Shown here one piece after another: positions 39,463 through 48,506 of a stretch of 64,000 bases of DNA (position 1 is the first letter of the stretch; each line of letters starts with the position of its first letter). The DNA lies in assembly GCF_002855555.1 (NCBI RefSeq), contig NZ_PKRT01000001.1:744001-808000 (forward strand), given 5' to 3'. This DNA is from Novosphingobium sp. TH158. GTDB lineage: Bacteria; Pseudomonadota; Alphaproteobacteria; Sphingomonadales; Sphingomonadaceae. Under the pieces are notes generated by a model. The model was not told the DNA's origin. It ran no database searches and was given only the letters and a program-made list of their open reading frames with translations. Both the position numbers and the translations under genes were made by a program.

Positions 39463-39939
39463 TCAGTCTGCGACGATCGCTGCGCTCACCGCGCCGAGAA
39501 CGCGGCAGGCGTCCCGCGGATCGAGCCGCACCTGCAGGCCGCGCTGGCCACCGTTGATATAGACCTGCGCTTCGGCCAGCGCAGCCGCCTCGATGGCCAC
39601 GGGAACCGGACGCGGCTGTCCGAAGGGGCTGACCCCGCCCACCTTGTAGCCGCTCACCCGCTCGGCCTGCGGCACCGGCATCATCTGGGCTGACTTGCCG
39701 CCAAGCGCCGCGGCGAGGCGCTTCATCGAAAGCTCGCGATTGCTGGGCAGGATCGCGCAGGCAGGCTTGCCGTCGAGCAGCACCATCAGCGTTTTCAGCA
39801 CCCGCGCTGGATCCTCGCCCAGCGCTTCGGCAGCTTGCAGACCCACCTTGTCCGCGCCGGGATCGTAGTCATAGGCGTGAACCGAATAGGCGATGCCGGC
39901 CTTGTCGAGCGCCTGCGTCGCCCGGGTAGCCCTGGCCAT
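39463..39939 (-). CDS. ybaK: Cys-tRNA(Pro)/aminoacyl-tRNA deacylase YbaK-like
   Basis: 158-residue YbaK-fold editing protein that hydrolyses mischarged Cys-tRNA(Pro) in related species: VHAYDYDPG, LKTLMVLLDGKPACAILPSN, MKRLAAALGGKSAQMMP, and GYKVGGVSPFGQPRPVPVAI (substrate pocket GGVSPFG). The ATG at 39939 overlaps the pgi stop by one base (TGATG). The longer frame to 40239 lies antisense to family expectations and within pgi. Confidence 0.9.
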   Translation of the reverse strand: MARATRATQALDKAGIAYSVHAYDYDPGADKVGLQAAEALGEDPARVLKTLMVLLDGKPACAILPSNRELSMKRLAAALGGKSAQMMPVPQAERVSGYKVGGVSPFGQPRPVPVAIEAAALAEAQVYINGGQRGLQVRLDPRDACRVLGAVSAAIVAD

Positions 39940-41453
39940 CAGCCAAGGCCTGCCGCAGCCAGCAGGGCGGTGGTGCTGGCATCGAAGCTGGCCCCGCCCG
40001 CGTCGATCGACCTGGCGATCTCCTTGCCCAGCTCCACGCCGAACTGGTCGAAGGAATTGATCCCCATCAGCACACCGGCAGCAAAGGTGCGGTGTTCGTG
40101 GAACGCGATCAGCGCGCCAAGCGTGGCGGCGTTGATCTCGTCGCACAGGATCGTCGCAGACGGCCGGTCGCCCGGATAGGCCCGCGCCGGATCGTCGCTC
40201 TCGCGCCCTGCCATCAGCGCGGCGCCCTGGGCAAAGCAATTCGTCAGCAGGGTGCGATGGTGGGCGGGATCGAGGGCGTCGCCCGGCTGGATCGCCGCGA
40301 TGAAGTCGATCGGCGTGATCACCGTTCCCTGGTGAAGCAGCTGGAAGACCGCGTGCTGGGCATCGGTCCCCACGCCACCCCAGGTAATCGGCGCGGTCGG
40401 CCCGTCGACAGGCGAGCCGTCAGCCCGCACGCGCTTGCCGTTCGATTCCATCTCCAGTTGCTGCAGATAGCTGGGAAACAACCGCAGCCGCTCGTCGTAA
40501 GCAAAGACCGCGCGCGTCTGGCAGCCGCGCAGGCGGGTGTACATCAGGTCGCTGAAGGCGGCGCGCAGCGGCAGGTTTTCGGCCCCGTCCATGGTCAGGA
40601 AGTGGCGGTCCATCTCCGCCGCGCCATCAAGCAGCGAGGCAAATTCGTCCCACCCCAGCGCCAGGGCAACCGGGAAGCCGATCGAGGACCACAGCGAATA
40701 GCGCCCGCCAACCGACTCGCTGAAGGGCAATACGCGGGTTTCGTCGACGCCCCATTCCACCGCCTTGTCCGGCGAGGCGGTCAGGGCAATCACCCGGCCA
40801 TAGGGATCGGCCACGCCGTTCTCGCCCAGCCAGGCGAGCGCCGATGCGGCATTGGTCATCGTCTCGATCGTGGTGAATGTCTTGGAGGCAACCGCCACCA
40901 GCGTCGTCGCCGGGTCGCAGCGCGCAAAGGCCGCTTCCAGCGCGCAGCCATCGATATTGGAAACGACATGGACATCGCACATCGCCCCGTCGCGGGTCAG
41001 CGCGTCGATCGCCAGAGCCGGGCCGAGCGCGGAGCCGCCGATGCCGATGTGGATCAGGTGCTTCACATCGCCCAGCAGGCCGCCGTGGATGGCCTCGACA
41101 AGGCTGCGCATGCGGGCATGGAGCGCGCCCGCCTCGTCAACCGCCTCCTCGCTGCCCACGCCGCGCTGCGCGGTGTGCTGGACCGCGCGATCCTCTGTCA
41201 CGTTGATCCGCTCGCCGGAAAACAGGGCTGCGCGCCTGCCATCGAAGTCGCAGGCTTCAGCCAGGGCGGTAAAGCCGGACAGCAGGCCGGCATCGAGATG
41301 GGTCTTCGACCAGTCGAAACGGACCGGCCCTCCCGGCAGATCGAGCACCGCGGTAAGCGCATCGACCCGGCCGGCATCGGCGAAGAGTTCCGACAGCCGG
41401 CGTTTCGGCAGCGCTTCAAGCGCTTTCCAGGCCGTGCTTTCCGCTTCGTTCAT
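39939..41453 (-). CDS. pgi: Glucose-6-phosphate isomerase
   Basis: Interconverts glucose-6-phosphate and fructose-6-phosphate. 504 residues, somewhat shorter than E. coli Pgi as in other alphaproteobacteria. Seen: IHIGIGGSALGPALAIDAL, VASKTFTTIETMTNA, GGRYSLWSSIGFPVALALGW (family signature), QLLHQGTVITPIDFIA and FDQFGVELGKEIARSI. Coupled to ybaK by a one-base overlap. Confidence 0.96.
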   Translation of the reverse strand: MNEAESTAWKALEALPKRRLSELFADAGRVDALTAVLDLPGGPVRFDWSKTHLDAGLLSGFTALAEACDFDGRRAALFSGERINVTEDRAVQHTAQRGVGSEEAVDEAGALHARMRSLVEAIHGGLLGDVKHLIHIGIGGSALGPALAIDALTRDGAMCDVHVVSNIDGCALEAAFARCDPATTLVAVASKTFTTIETMTNAASALAWLGENGVADPYGRVIALTASPDKAVEWGVDETRVLPFSESVGGRYSLWSSIGFPVALALGWDEFASLLDGAAEMDRHFLTMDGAENLPLRAAFSDLMYTRLRGCQTRAVFAYDERLRLFPSYLQQLEMESNGKRVRADGSPVDGPTAPITWGGVGTDAQHAVFQLLHQGTVITPIDFIAAIQPGDALDPAHHRTLLTNCFAQGAALMAGRESDDPARAYPGDRPSATILCDEINAATLGALIAFHEHRTFAAGVLMGINSFDQFGVELGKEIARSIDAGGASFDASTTALLAAAGLG

Positions 41454-41544
41454 CGCTGCCTCTTTCCTCTTGCGTCGCCCTGCCCTATGCCGCCCGCAAG
41501 CTGCCGTGCCAAGCCGGGACGCCTTCGTTCATCCCGGATAAAGC

Positions 41545-41571
41545 TTGTCAGGGCGACTGCTGTATTATAAT
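41545..41571 (+). promoter_or_regulatory. Possible sigma70-type promoter of lepB-rnc-era
   Basis: TTGTCA (41545-41550) and a perfect TATAAT (41566-41571) separated by 15 bases, shorter than the ideal 17. The lepB start is 27 bases downstream. The A/T-rich -10 stands out from the GC-rich background. Confidence 0.45.
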
Positions 41572-41597
41572 TACAACACACTAATCCACGGGGCCTC

Positions 41598-42440
41598 ATG
41601 ACGACCGAACCCAACGCCAGCGAAACCTTGCCCGGGGACGGTGCCGCCGCGCCGGCCAAGCGTGAGAAGAAGGAAGACAGCTTTCCCGTTTTCCTGATCA
41701 AGCTGCTGCTGATCGTGCTGGTGTTCCGCAGCTTCATCCTTTCGCCGTTCAACATCCCCAGCGAATCGATGCTGCCCCGGCTGCAGAAGGGCGATTACCT
41801 GCTCGCCAGCAAGTGGTCCTATGGCTACTCGAAGTATTCGCTGCCGTTCAGCGCGCCGCTGATCCCGGGACGCCTGTTCGCCAGCCAGCCGGAACGCGGC
41901 GATGTCGCCATCTTCAAGGCCCCTCCGGGCAATGACGTCGATTACATCAAGCGTGTGATCGGCCTGCCGGGGGACCAGATCCAGATGATCGGCGGCGTGC
42001 TGCACATCAATGGCAAGGCAGTTGCCAAGGAGCGCATTGCCGACGCCCAGTATCCCGTCTCGCCCTACAACCAGTGCCACGAGATGTTCCGCAGCAAGCG
42101 CGAGGATGGCACGGACACCTGCCGCTATCCGCAGTACCGCGAAACGCTGCCCAACGGGGTGAGCTACAACGTGCTCGACCTTGGCCTTTACGCCGCCGAT
42201 GACACGCAGGTATTCGTCGTGCCCGAAGGCCACCTGTTCATGATGGGCGACAACCGCGACAATTCCGAAGACAGCCGCTTCGATCCCGAAGCCGGCGGCG
42301 GCGTGGGCTTTGTTCCGCAGGAAAACCTGGTCGGCAAGGCGCAGGTCATGATGTTCTCGACCGACGGTTCCTCGTCCTGGCTGCTGCCCTGGACCTGGTT
42401 CACCGCCGCGCGCTGGGACCGCATCGGGGGCCGGATTTGA
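41598..42440 (+). CDS. lepB: Signal peptidase I
   Basis: Inner-membrane serine protease that removes signal peptides. 280 residues with one N-terminal membrane helix (FPVFLIKLLLIVLVFRSFIL), catalytic serine in NIPSESMLPRLQKGDYLL, catalytic lysine in VDYIKRVIGLPGDQI, and the box GHLFMMGDNRDNSEDSR. A cysteine pair in the periplasmic part (NQCHEMF and DTCRYPQ) could form a disulfide. First gene of the conserved lepB-rnc-era operon. Confidence 0.97.
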   Translation: MTTEPNASETLPGDGAAAPAKREKKEDSFPVFLIKLLLIVLVFRSFILSPFNIPSESMLPRLQKGDYLLASKWSYGYSKYSLPFSAPLIPGRLFASQPERGDVAIFKAPPGNDVDYIKRVIGLPGDQIQMIGGVLHINGKAVAKERIADAQYPVSPYNQCHEMFRSKREDGTDTCRYPQYRETLPNGVSYNVLDLGLYAADDTQVFVVPEGHLFMMGDNRDNSEDSRFDPEAGGGVGFVPQENLVGKAQVMMFSTDGSSSWLLPWTWFTAARWDRIGGRI

Positions 42441-43117
42441 GCGAGCCTGCCCTTTCCCCGGAAACACGCGCATTCCTTGAAAAGCTCACCGGTGGCCCGC
42501 TTGGCGATGAAAGTCTCTGGCATGAAGCGCTGACTCACGGCAGCACGGGCGAGGCGCGGCATTACCAGCGGCTCGAATTCCTCGGCGATCGCGTGCTCGG
42601 CCTGTCGATTGCCGAATGGCTGCACGAACTGGGCACGGACAACGAAGGCCGGCTTTCCCAGCGGCTCAACGCGCTTGTCAGCCGCACGATGAACGCCGCG
42701 ATTGCGCGCAAGATCGGCCTCGCCCCGCATATCCGGTTGGGCAAGCAGGCCAACGACGATGGCGGGCGCAACAGCGACAACATCCTGGGCGACGTCATGG
42801 AGGCGCTGCTCGGCGCCGGCTTCCTGACGCAGGGCTTTCCCGCCATGCGCGCACTGGTGCGCAAGCTCTGGTCGGAAGCGGTAACCGGCAAGGTCGGCCA
42901 GTCGAAGCACCCCAAGTCAGCGCTGCAGGAATGGGCGGCCGGAAACCGGCGGCGGATGCCCGAATATTACCTTGTCGAACGCTCGGGCCCGGATCATGCG
43001 GCGCGCTTCACCGTTGAAGTTCGCATCCACGCCGTGGGCGAAGCACGCGCCGAAGGCAGCAGCAAGCAGGAGGCCGAAACCCAGGCCGCCGCAGAATTCC
43101 TCAGGAGGTTCGGATGA
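42437..43117 (+). CDS. rnc: Ribonuclease III
   Basis: Double-strand-specific endoribonuclease in rRNA and mRNA processing. 226 residues: catalytic domain with LEFLGDRVLGLSIAEWL (signature) and NILGDVMEALLGAGFL, and a dsRNA-binding domain (HPKSALQEWAAGNRRRMPEY to SSKQEAETQAAAEFL). The start appears to be TTG at 42437, overlapping the lepB TGA (TTGA), analogous to the usual ATGA; family alignment starts here and no ATG lies nearby. Overlaps era by 4 bases. Confidence 0.95.
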   Translation: MSEPALSPETRAFLEKLTGGPLGDESLWHEALTHGSTGEARHYQRLEFLGDRVLGLSIAEWLHELGTDNEGRLSQRLNALVSRTMNAAIARKIGLAPHIRLGKQANDDGGRNSDNILGDVMEALLGAGFLTQGFPAMRALVRKLWSEAVTGKVGQSKHPKSALQEWAAGNRRRMPEYYLVERSGPDHAARFTVEVRIHAVGEARAEGSSKQEAETQAAAEFLRRFG

Positions 43118-44007
43118 CCCAGCACTGCGGACTCGTCGCCGTTATCGGCGCGCCCAATGCGGGCAAGTCCACCCTCGTCAATGCACTCGTCGGCCAGAAG
43201 GTCGCCATCGTCTCGGCCAAGGCGCAGACCACGCGCGCCCGGCTGATGGGGATCGCGCTGGAAGGGGAAGCGCAGATCATCCTTGCCGATACGCCGGGCA
43301 TTTTCGATCCCAAGCGACGGCTTGACCGTGCGATGGTTTCCGCGGCCTGGGAAGGCGCGCAGGAAGCCGATGCGATCCTGCTGGTAGTCGATGGCCGCAA
43401 GAAGAAGCGCGAGTACCTCCAGTCGATCCTGGAGAGCCTGTCCGGCCGGCCCGAGCGCAAGATTCTCGTGCTCAACAAGGTCGATGAAACCGCCAAGGAA
43501 CCGCTGCTCGTGGCCGCGCAGGAACTTGCCGGCGACGGCCAGTTCGACGAGGTGTTCTTCGTTTCCGCCCTGACCGGCGATGGCGTGCCGCAGCTCAAGA
43601 AGCGGCTGGCCGAACTGATGCCCGAAAGCCCATGGCACTATCCCGAAGACCAGGTCTCCGACGCCAGCGAACGCCTGCTGGCCTGCGAAATCACCCGCGA
43701 GCAGATTTACCGCCAGCTTCACGACGAGCTGCCCTACGATTCCATCGTGCGGCCCGAAAGCTACAAGACGCGTCCCGATGGCTCGGTGGAAATCCACCAG
43801 CAGATCGTCATCGCCCGCGACAGCCAGAAGGGCATCGTCCTTGGCAAGGGGGGCAGCAAGCTGAAGTCCATCGGTGAGGCCGCCCGCAAGGAGCTGGCCG
43901 AACTGCTGGGCCAGAAGGTCCACCTGTTCCTCCACGTCAAGGTCGACGAACGCTGGGAGGATGACAAGGAAATCTACGAGGAAATCGGGCTGGACTGGGT
44001 GAAGTAA
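43114..44007 (+). CDS. era: GTPase Era
   Basis: Essential GTPase in 30S ribosome assembly that binds near the 3' end of 16S rRNA. 297 residues: G1 GAPNAGKSTL, G2 region QTTRARLMG, G3 DTPGIFDP, G4 NKVD, G5-like VSALTGDGV, and a C-terminal KH domain (KGIVLGKGGSKLKSIGEAAR). The ATG overlaps the rnc stop by 4 bases. Confidence 0.97.
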   Translation: MTQHCGLVAVIGAPNAGKSTLVNALVGQKVAIVSAKAQTTRARLMGIALEGEAQIILADTPGIFDPKRRLDRAMVSAAWEGAQEADAILLVVDGRKKKREYLQSILESLSGRPERKILVLNKVDETAKEPLLVAAQELAGDGQFDEVFFVSALTGDGVPQLKKRLAELMPESPWHYPEDQVSDASERLLACEITREQIYRQLHDELPYDSIVRPESYKTRPDGSVEIHQQIVIARDSQKGIVLGKGGSKLKSIGEAARKELAELLGQKVHLFLHVKVDERWEDDKEIYEEIGLDWVK

Positions 44008-44073
44008 GCCCCCTTTGCCTGCCCCCGGCATAGGTGTTATTTCTCTCCTCGCCCGGCTTGGGGGAGATGGTGG

Positions 44074-44790
44074 ATGAACCAGTATCACTATGTCGTGATT
44101 GTCCTGTTTGCGATCTTTGTCCTGCTTGACCATTTCGGCAAGGGACACCGGCTGGATGACGTGCCTTACTGGCGGGCGATGGGCGTGTTTTCCGCCATCC
44201 TCTATTTCACCATCCTCACCTACGCGCCGTTCCTGTGGGACGGGCTGCTGGGCCAATACCGCCTGATCCCGGCAGACAAGTTGCCGTTCTGGGTGCAAGT
44301 TGTCGGCGGGTTCCTCGTCTTCGAGCTGGGCGTCTACCTGTGGCATCTGGGCCTGCACAAGATCCCCGGCCTATGGCGCTTCACCCATCAAATGCACCAT
44401 GCGGCCGAACGGGTGGACATCTGGGGCGCGTTCTATTTCCACCCGCTCGACATGGTTGGCTGGGCGCTTCAAGGGTCGCTCTCGCTGGTATGGGTCTTCG
44501 GGCTTTCGGCCGAAGCGGCCTTCATCGTTGCTGTTGCCGCGACCATCCCCACCATGTTCCAGCATACCAACCTTCGCACCCCCGTGTGGCTCGGCTATGT
44601 CCTCCAGCGGCCCGAAAGCCATTCGATCCACCACCAGCGCGGGGTGCACGCCTACAATTATGGCGACATTCCCCTGTTCGACATCATCTTCGGAACCTTC
44701 AAGAATCCCAAGGATTGGGAGGCAGAAGCCGGGTTCCACAAAGGCTCGACCAACAAGGTCGGCAAGATGCTGGCGTGCCAGGAAATCTGA
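44074..44790 (+). CDS. Sterol desaturase/fatty acid hydroxylase-family membrane protein
   Basis: 238-residue integral membrane di-iron enzyme. Histidine motifs are present: HLGLHKIPGLWRFTHQMHH (H-x4-H and HxxHH) and SHSIHHQRGVHAYNYGDIPL (HxxHH-type, second cluster). Four or so hydrophobic helices. Family members hydroxylate or desaturate lipids, for example carotenoids, sterols or alkylglycerols; substrate unknown here. GGGGGAG precedes the ATG. Confidence 0.88.
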   Translation: MNQYHYVVIVLFAIFVLLDHFGKGHRLDDVPYWRAMGVFSAILYFTILTYAPFLWDGLLGQYRLIPADKLPFWVQVVGGFLVFELGVYLWHLGLHKIPGLWRFTHQMHHAAERVDIWGAFYFHPLDMVGWALQGSLSLVWVFGLSAEAAFIVAVAATIPTMFQHTNLRTPVWLGYVLQRPESHSIHHQRGVHAYNYGDIPLFDIIFGTFKNPKDWEAEAGFHKGSTNKVGKMLACQEI

Positions 44791-44821
44791 ACAGAAATCG
44801 TTTGAAGGGATCGTTCCGCCG

Positions 44822-45661
44822 ATGATGAAGGCACTCCTGATTGGCCTTGGCAGCGTGAGTGCGTTCGCCCTTGCCGCGCCTGTCGTGGCCAAGCCGGTGC
44901 CCCGCAATGCCCATTACGTCGCCATGGGATCGTCCTATGCCGCCGGAACGGGCCTCGGCGGGATCAAGCCGGGCACGCCCCAGCGCTGCGGCCGCAGCCC
45001 GAAGAGCTATTCCAGTCTCGTCGCAGAGCGGCTGAAGCTCGATTACGATGACCAGACCTGCGGCGGGGCGACCACGGCGCATATCCTGGGCCCGTGGAAC
45101 GAGCTTGCCCCGCAGATCGACGCCGTGAAGGCGAATACCCGGCTGGTTACGATCACCATCGGCGGGAACGACCTGGGCTATGTGATGAACCTGATGCTGG
45201 GTTCGTGCCCGCCGGGCGGCATGATGGTCCAGGGGACCGCCCGCGCCTGCTCCGCTCTGCGCCCGCCTGCGACGGAGGCCTATGCCAAGCTGGAGGGCAA
45301 CCTGCGCAGGATCGTGCAGGAAATCCGCCAGCGCGCGCCCAAGGCCCGCGTGATCTTCGTGCAATACGTCAAGCTGGTGCCCGATACCCCGTGCGAAGTG
45401 CTGGGGCTCACGCCTGAGGGGGCGATCCTCAACCGCGAGATTGGCGAGCGCCTGGCCGCCGTCACCGCCCGGGCAGCAGAGGCCGAAGGGGCCGAGGTGC
45501 TCGCCGCGCAAGACCTATCTCGCCAGCATACCGCCTGTGATGCCGCACCGTGGAGCGTGGGGCCCAAGCCCACCGGCCCCGATGGCAACGCATCATGGCA
45601 TCCGACCGTTGCCGGCCATGCCGGGATTGCCGATGCGCTGGTGAAAATGCTGCGCCGCTAG
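44822..45661 (+). CDS. Exported SGNH/GDSL-family hydrolase
   Basis: 279-residue esterase/lipase-like protein with a signal peptide (KALLIGLGSVSAFALAAPVVA). SGNH blocks: I in VAMGSSYAAGTG (Ser nucleophile in GSSY), II/III with glycine and asparagine in TIGGNDLGY, and V in DGNASWHPTVAGHAG (Asp/His). Similar to SEST-type lipases. The start with AAGGGA upstream (44822, or 44825) is chosen instead of a long in-frame extension inside the desaturase gene. Its TAG and the stop of the opposite gene share CTAG. Confidence 0.9.
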   Translation: MMKALLIGLGSVSAFALAAPVVAKPVPRNAHYVAMGSSYAAGTGLGGIKPGTPQRCGRSPKSYSSLVAERLKLDYDDQTCGGATTAHILGPWNELAPQIDAVKANTRLVTITIGGNDLGYVMNLMLGSCPPGGMMVQGTARACSALRPPATEAYAKLEGNLRRIVQEIRQRAPKARVIFVQYVKLVPDTPCEVLGLTPEGAILNREIGERLAAVTARAAEAEGAEVLAAQDLSRQHTACDAAPWSVGPKPTGPDGNASWHPTVAGHAGIADALVKMLRR

Positions 45662-45837
45662 CGCAGCTTGGCAATCCCGATACCGTCCAGCTTGGCCCGC
45701 TCCTTGGTCGATTCCTCGGAGCGGTTCAGCGCCTTGGCAATTTCCTTGAGGCCCTTGCCCTTGCCGGCGAGCGTGCGCAGCTTGGCCACCTCTTCGGCCT
45801 TCCAGGGCTGGCGGTGCTTTTCGAACTTTTCGGCCAT
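45658..45837 (-). CDS. Small Myb/SANT-like helix-turn-helix protein
   Basis: 59-residue basic protein: PWKAEEVAKLRTLAGKGKG, then KEIAKALNRSEESTKERAKL. The tryptophan and the spaced helices resemble a Myb/SANT- or sigma-like tri-helical DNA-binding unit. Start ATG overlaps the topA stop by one base (TGATG), so it is coupled to topoisomerase I. No known function; it may bind DNA. Confidence 0.8.
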   Translation of the reverse strand: MAEKFEKHRQPWKAEEVAKLRTLAGKGKGLKEIAKALNRSEESTKERAKLDGIGIAKLR

Positions 45838-48389
45838 CACTCGGCCTTTTTCTTGGCAGCGGGCTTCTTGGCGGCGGGCTTCTTGGCCGGGGCTTTCTTC
45901 TTGGCGGGAGCCTTCTTCTTCGCGCCTTTCTTGGCCGGGCCCTTCGCCGCCTTCTCGGTGATCAGCGTGATCGCCTCTTCCTCGGTCAGATCTTCGGGCT
46001 TCTTGTCACGCGGCAAGGTGGCATTGGTCGTGCCGTCCGTCACATAGGGGCCGTAACGACCGGCCATCAGCTTCATCTCGCCCCCGCTTTCCGGGTGCGG
46101 GCCGAAGGTCTTGAGCGGTTCGGCCGCCGCGCGTGCGCCCCGGCCGCCGCCGTTCGCCGCCTCGGCCAGCTTGGCAACCGCCATGTTCATCCCCGTCTCG
46201 AAGATTTCGGCCGTTCCGCGCAGCTTGGCGTACTTGCCATTGTGGGCGAGGTACGGACCATAACGCCCGAGACTTGCGGTGATTGGCTCACCCGTTTCCG
46301 GATGATTGCCGATCGTGCGCGGCAGGCTGAGCAGCTTGACCGCCCAATCCAGGTTCAGTTCGCCAATGTCCTTGGGAATGGACGAACGCTTCGCCTCCTT
46401 GCCGCTGCCCATTTCGATATAGGGACCGAAACGGCCCGCCTTGCGATTGATCGCCTCGCCCGTTTCGGGGTGCTTGCCGATCTCGCCATCCGCTCCGTCG
46501 CCCGATCCGCCCGGCTGGGCGAACTTGCGGGTATATTTGCATTCCGGATAGTTGGAACAGGCAACGAAGGCCCCGAACCGCCCGCCGCGCAGGGCCAGCC
46601 GGCCCACGCTGCACTGTGGGCACTGGCGCGGATCGTGGCCATCGCCCTTGTCCGGGAACAGGTAGTCGGACAGGAACTCGTCCAGCGCTTCGGTCACTTC
46701 CGAAGGCTTGCGCTCCATCACCTCGTCGGACTTCGGCTTGAAGTCCTTCCAGAACTTGGCGAGCAGTTCCTTCCAGTTCTCGCGCCCGCCCGATACGTCA
46801 TCGAGCTCATCTTCCATCCCTGCGGTGAAATCGTAAGCGACATAGCGCGGGAAGAAGCGTTCGAGAAATGCAGTGAGAAGTCGGCCCGATTCTTCTGCGA
46901 AGAAACGATTTTTCTCGGTCCTGACGTAGTTGCGGTCCTTCAGGACCTGCAAGGTGGCGGCATAGGTGGAGGGACGGCCGATGCCCAGTTCCTCAAGCTT
47001 CTTCACCAGGCTCGCCTCGGAATAGCGCGGCGGCGGCTGGGTGAAGTGCTGGTTCGCCTCTACCCCCTGCTTGGCCGGCATATCGCCCTTGTTCAGTACG
47101 GGCAGCAGACCGCTTTCATCCTCGTCCTCGCCCGGCTTCTGGTCGAGCGTTTCGTCATAGACGGCAAGGAAGCCGGGGAACTTCACGACCTGGCCGGTCG
47201 CGCGCAGCTCGTGCCGCCCGGTCGCCTCGCGCAGGGTTACCGTGGTCCGTTCGATCGAGGCAGAGGCCATCTGGCTGGCGATGGCGCGCTTCCAGACCAG
47301 CTCGTAGAGCCGCGCCTCATCGCCGCTGCCGAAGCTGTCGCGCGTGAAATCGGTTGGCCGGATAGCTTCATGCGCTTCCTGAGCATTTTTCGCCTTGGTC
47401 TCGTAATGACGCGGTTTTTCCGGCAGGTAATGCCCCTTGTACCGGTCATTGATCGCCGCCCGGGCCGCCTGGATGGCGCTGGGATCCATCTGCACGCCAT
47501 CGGTACGCATGTAGGTGATCGCCCCCGCCTCGTAGAGGCTCTGCGCCACGCGCATGGTGTGGCTGGCCGAGAAGCCAAGCTTGCGCGCCGCTTCCATCTG
47601 CAGGGTCGAGGTGGTGAACGGCGGCCAGGGGTTGCGCCGGGTGGGACGCACATCGACATCCTCCACGCGGAAGGCCCCCGCTTCGACCGCAGCCTTGGCC
47701 CGCTCTGCCGAACCGGCATCGCCAAGGCTCAGCTTGTCGAGCTTCTCCCCGTCGAACCGCACCAGACGTGCCGGAAAACGGGTACCGTCATGTTCAAGCT
47801 GGGCCAGGACCGACCAGTATTCCTGCGGCTTGAACACCTCGATCTCGCGCTCGCGCTCGCAGATCAGGCGCAGCGCCACCGATTGCACGCGCCCTGCGCT
47901 CTTGGCACCCGGCAACTTGCGCCACAGCACTGGCGAAAGGGTGAAGCCGAACAGGTAATCGAGCGCGCGGCGGGCAAGGTAGGCATCGACCAGGTCCTGA
48001 TCCAGCTCGCGCGGCTGGGTCATCGCCTTGGTTACGGTCTCCTTGGTGATGGCGTTGAAGGTTACGCGCTGGACGTCCTTGGGCAGCGCCTTGCGCTTGG
48101 CCAGCAGCTCGCGCACGTGCCAGGAGATAGCCTCGCCCTCGCGGTCAGGGTCAGTGGCGAGGATCAGGCGGTCCGCTCCCTTGGCGGCATCGGCGATGGC
48201 CTTAACCTGCCGCTGCTTGTCGCCGTAAAGCTCCCAGTCCATCGCGAAGTCCTCGTCCGGCCGCACCGAACCGTCCTTGGGCGGCAGGTCGCGAACGTGA
48301 CCGTACGAGGCGAGAACCTTGTAGTCCTTGCCGAGATACTTCTCGATGGTTTTGGCCTTGGCGGGGGATTCGACGATGACAAGCTGCAT
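45837..48389 (-). CDS. topA: DNA topoisomerase I
   Basis: Relaxes negative supercoils. 850 residues: TOPRIM domain (IVESPAKAKTIEKYLGKDYK, ATDPDREGEAISWHV), catalytic tyrosine in ITYMRTDGVQM, a C4 zinc ribbon (CPQCSVGRLAL to CSNYPECKYTRKF), and two or three topo C-terminal repeats (ETGEAINRKAGRFGPYIEMG; GRYGPYLAHNGKY; GRYGPYVTDGT). The last 40 residues are a K/A/P-rich tail (AKKKAPAKKKAPAKKPAAKK), likely a nonspecific DNA-binding extension seen in some alphaproteobacteria. Confidence 0.97.
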   Translation of the reverse strand: MQLVIVESPAKAKTIEKYLGKDYKVLASYGHVRDLPPKDGSVRPDEDFAMDWELYGDKQRQVKAIADAAKGADRLILATDPDREGEAISWHVRELLAKRKALPKDVQRVTFNAITKETVTKAMTQPRELDQDLVDAYLARRALDYLFGFTLSPVLWRKLPGAKSAGRVQSVALRLICEREREIEVFKPQEYWSVLAQLEHDGTRFPARLVRFDGEKLDKLSLGDAGSAERAKAAVEAGAFRVEDVDVRPTRRNPWPPFTTSTLQMEAARKLGFSASHTMRVAQSLYEAGAITYMRTDGVQMDPSAIQAARAAINDRYKGHYLPEKPRHYETKAKNAQEAHEAIRPTDFTRDSFGSGDEARLYELVWKRAIASQMASASIERTTVTLREATGRHELRATGQVVKFPGFLAVYDETLDQKPGEDEDESGLLPVLNKGDMPAKQGVEANQHFTQPPPRYSEASLVKKLEELGIGRPSTYAATLQVLKDRNYVRTEKNRFFAEESGRLLTAFLERFFPRYVAYDFTAGMEDELDDVSGGRENWKELLAKFWKDFKPKSDEVMERKPSEVTEALDEFLSDYLFPDKGDGHDPRQCPQCSVGRLALRGGRFGAFVACSNYPECKYTRKFAQPGGSGDGADGEIGKHPETGEAINRKAGRFGPYIEMGSGKEAKRSSIPKDIGELNLDWAVKLLSLPRTIGNHPETGEPITASLGRYGPYLAHNGKYAKLRGTAEIFETGMNMAVAKLAEAANGGGRGARAAAEPLKTFGPHPESGGEMKLMAGRYGPYVTDGTTNATLPRDKKPEDLTEEEAITLITEKAAKGPAKKGAKKKAPAKKKAPAKKPAAKKPAAKKKAE

Positions 48390-48506
48390 GGCGCTGAACG
48401 GACTTTCCTACGCGTATGTGTACACGCGCGAGGGTGAGAGGTTCGGCGTGGCTCCGTCAAGCCACTCGCTGGAACTGCGTCGGTGCTTCTGGCATAGGCG
48501 CCGGCG

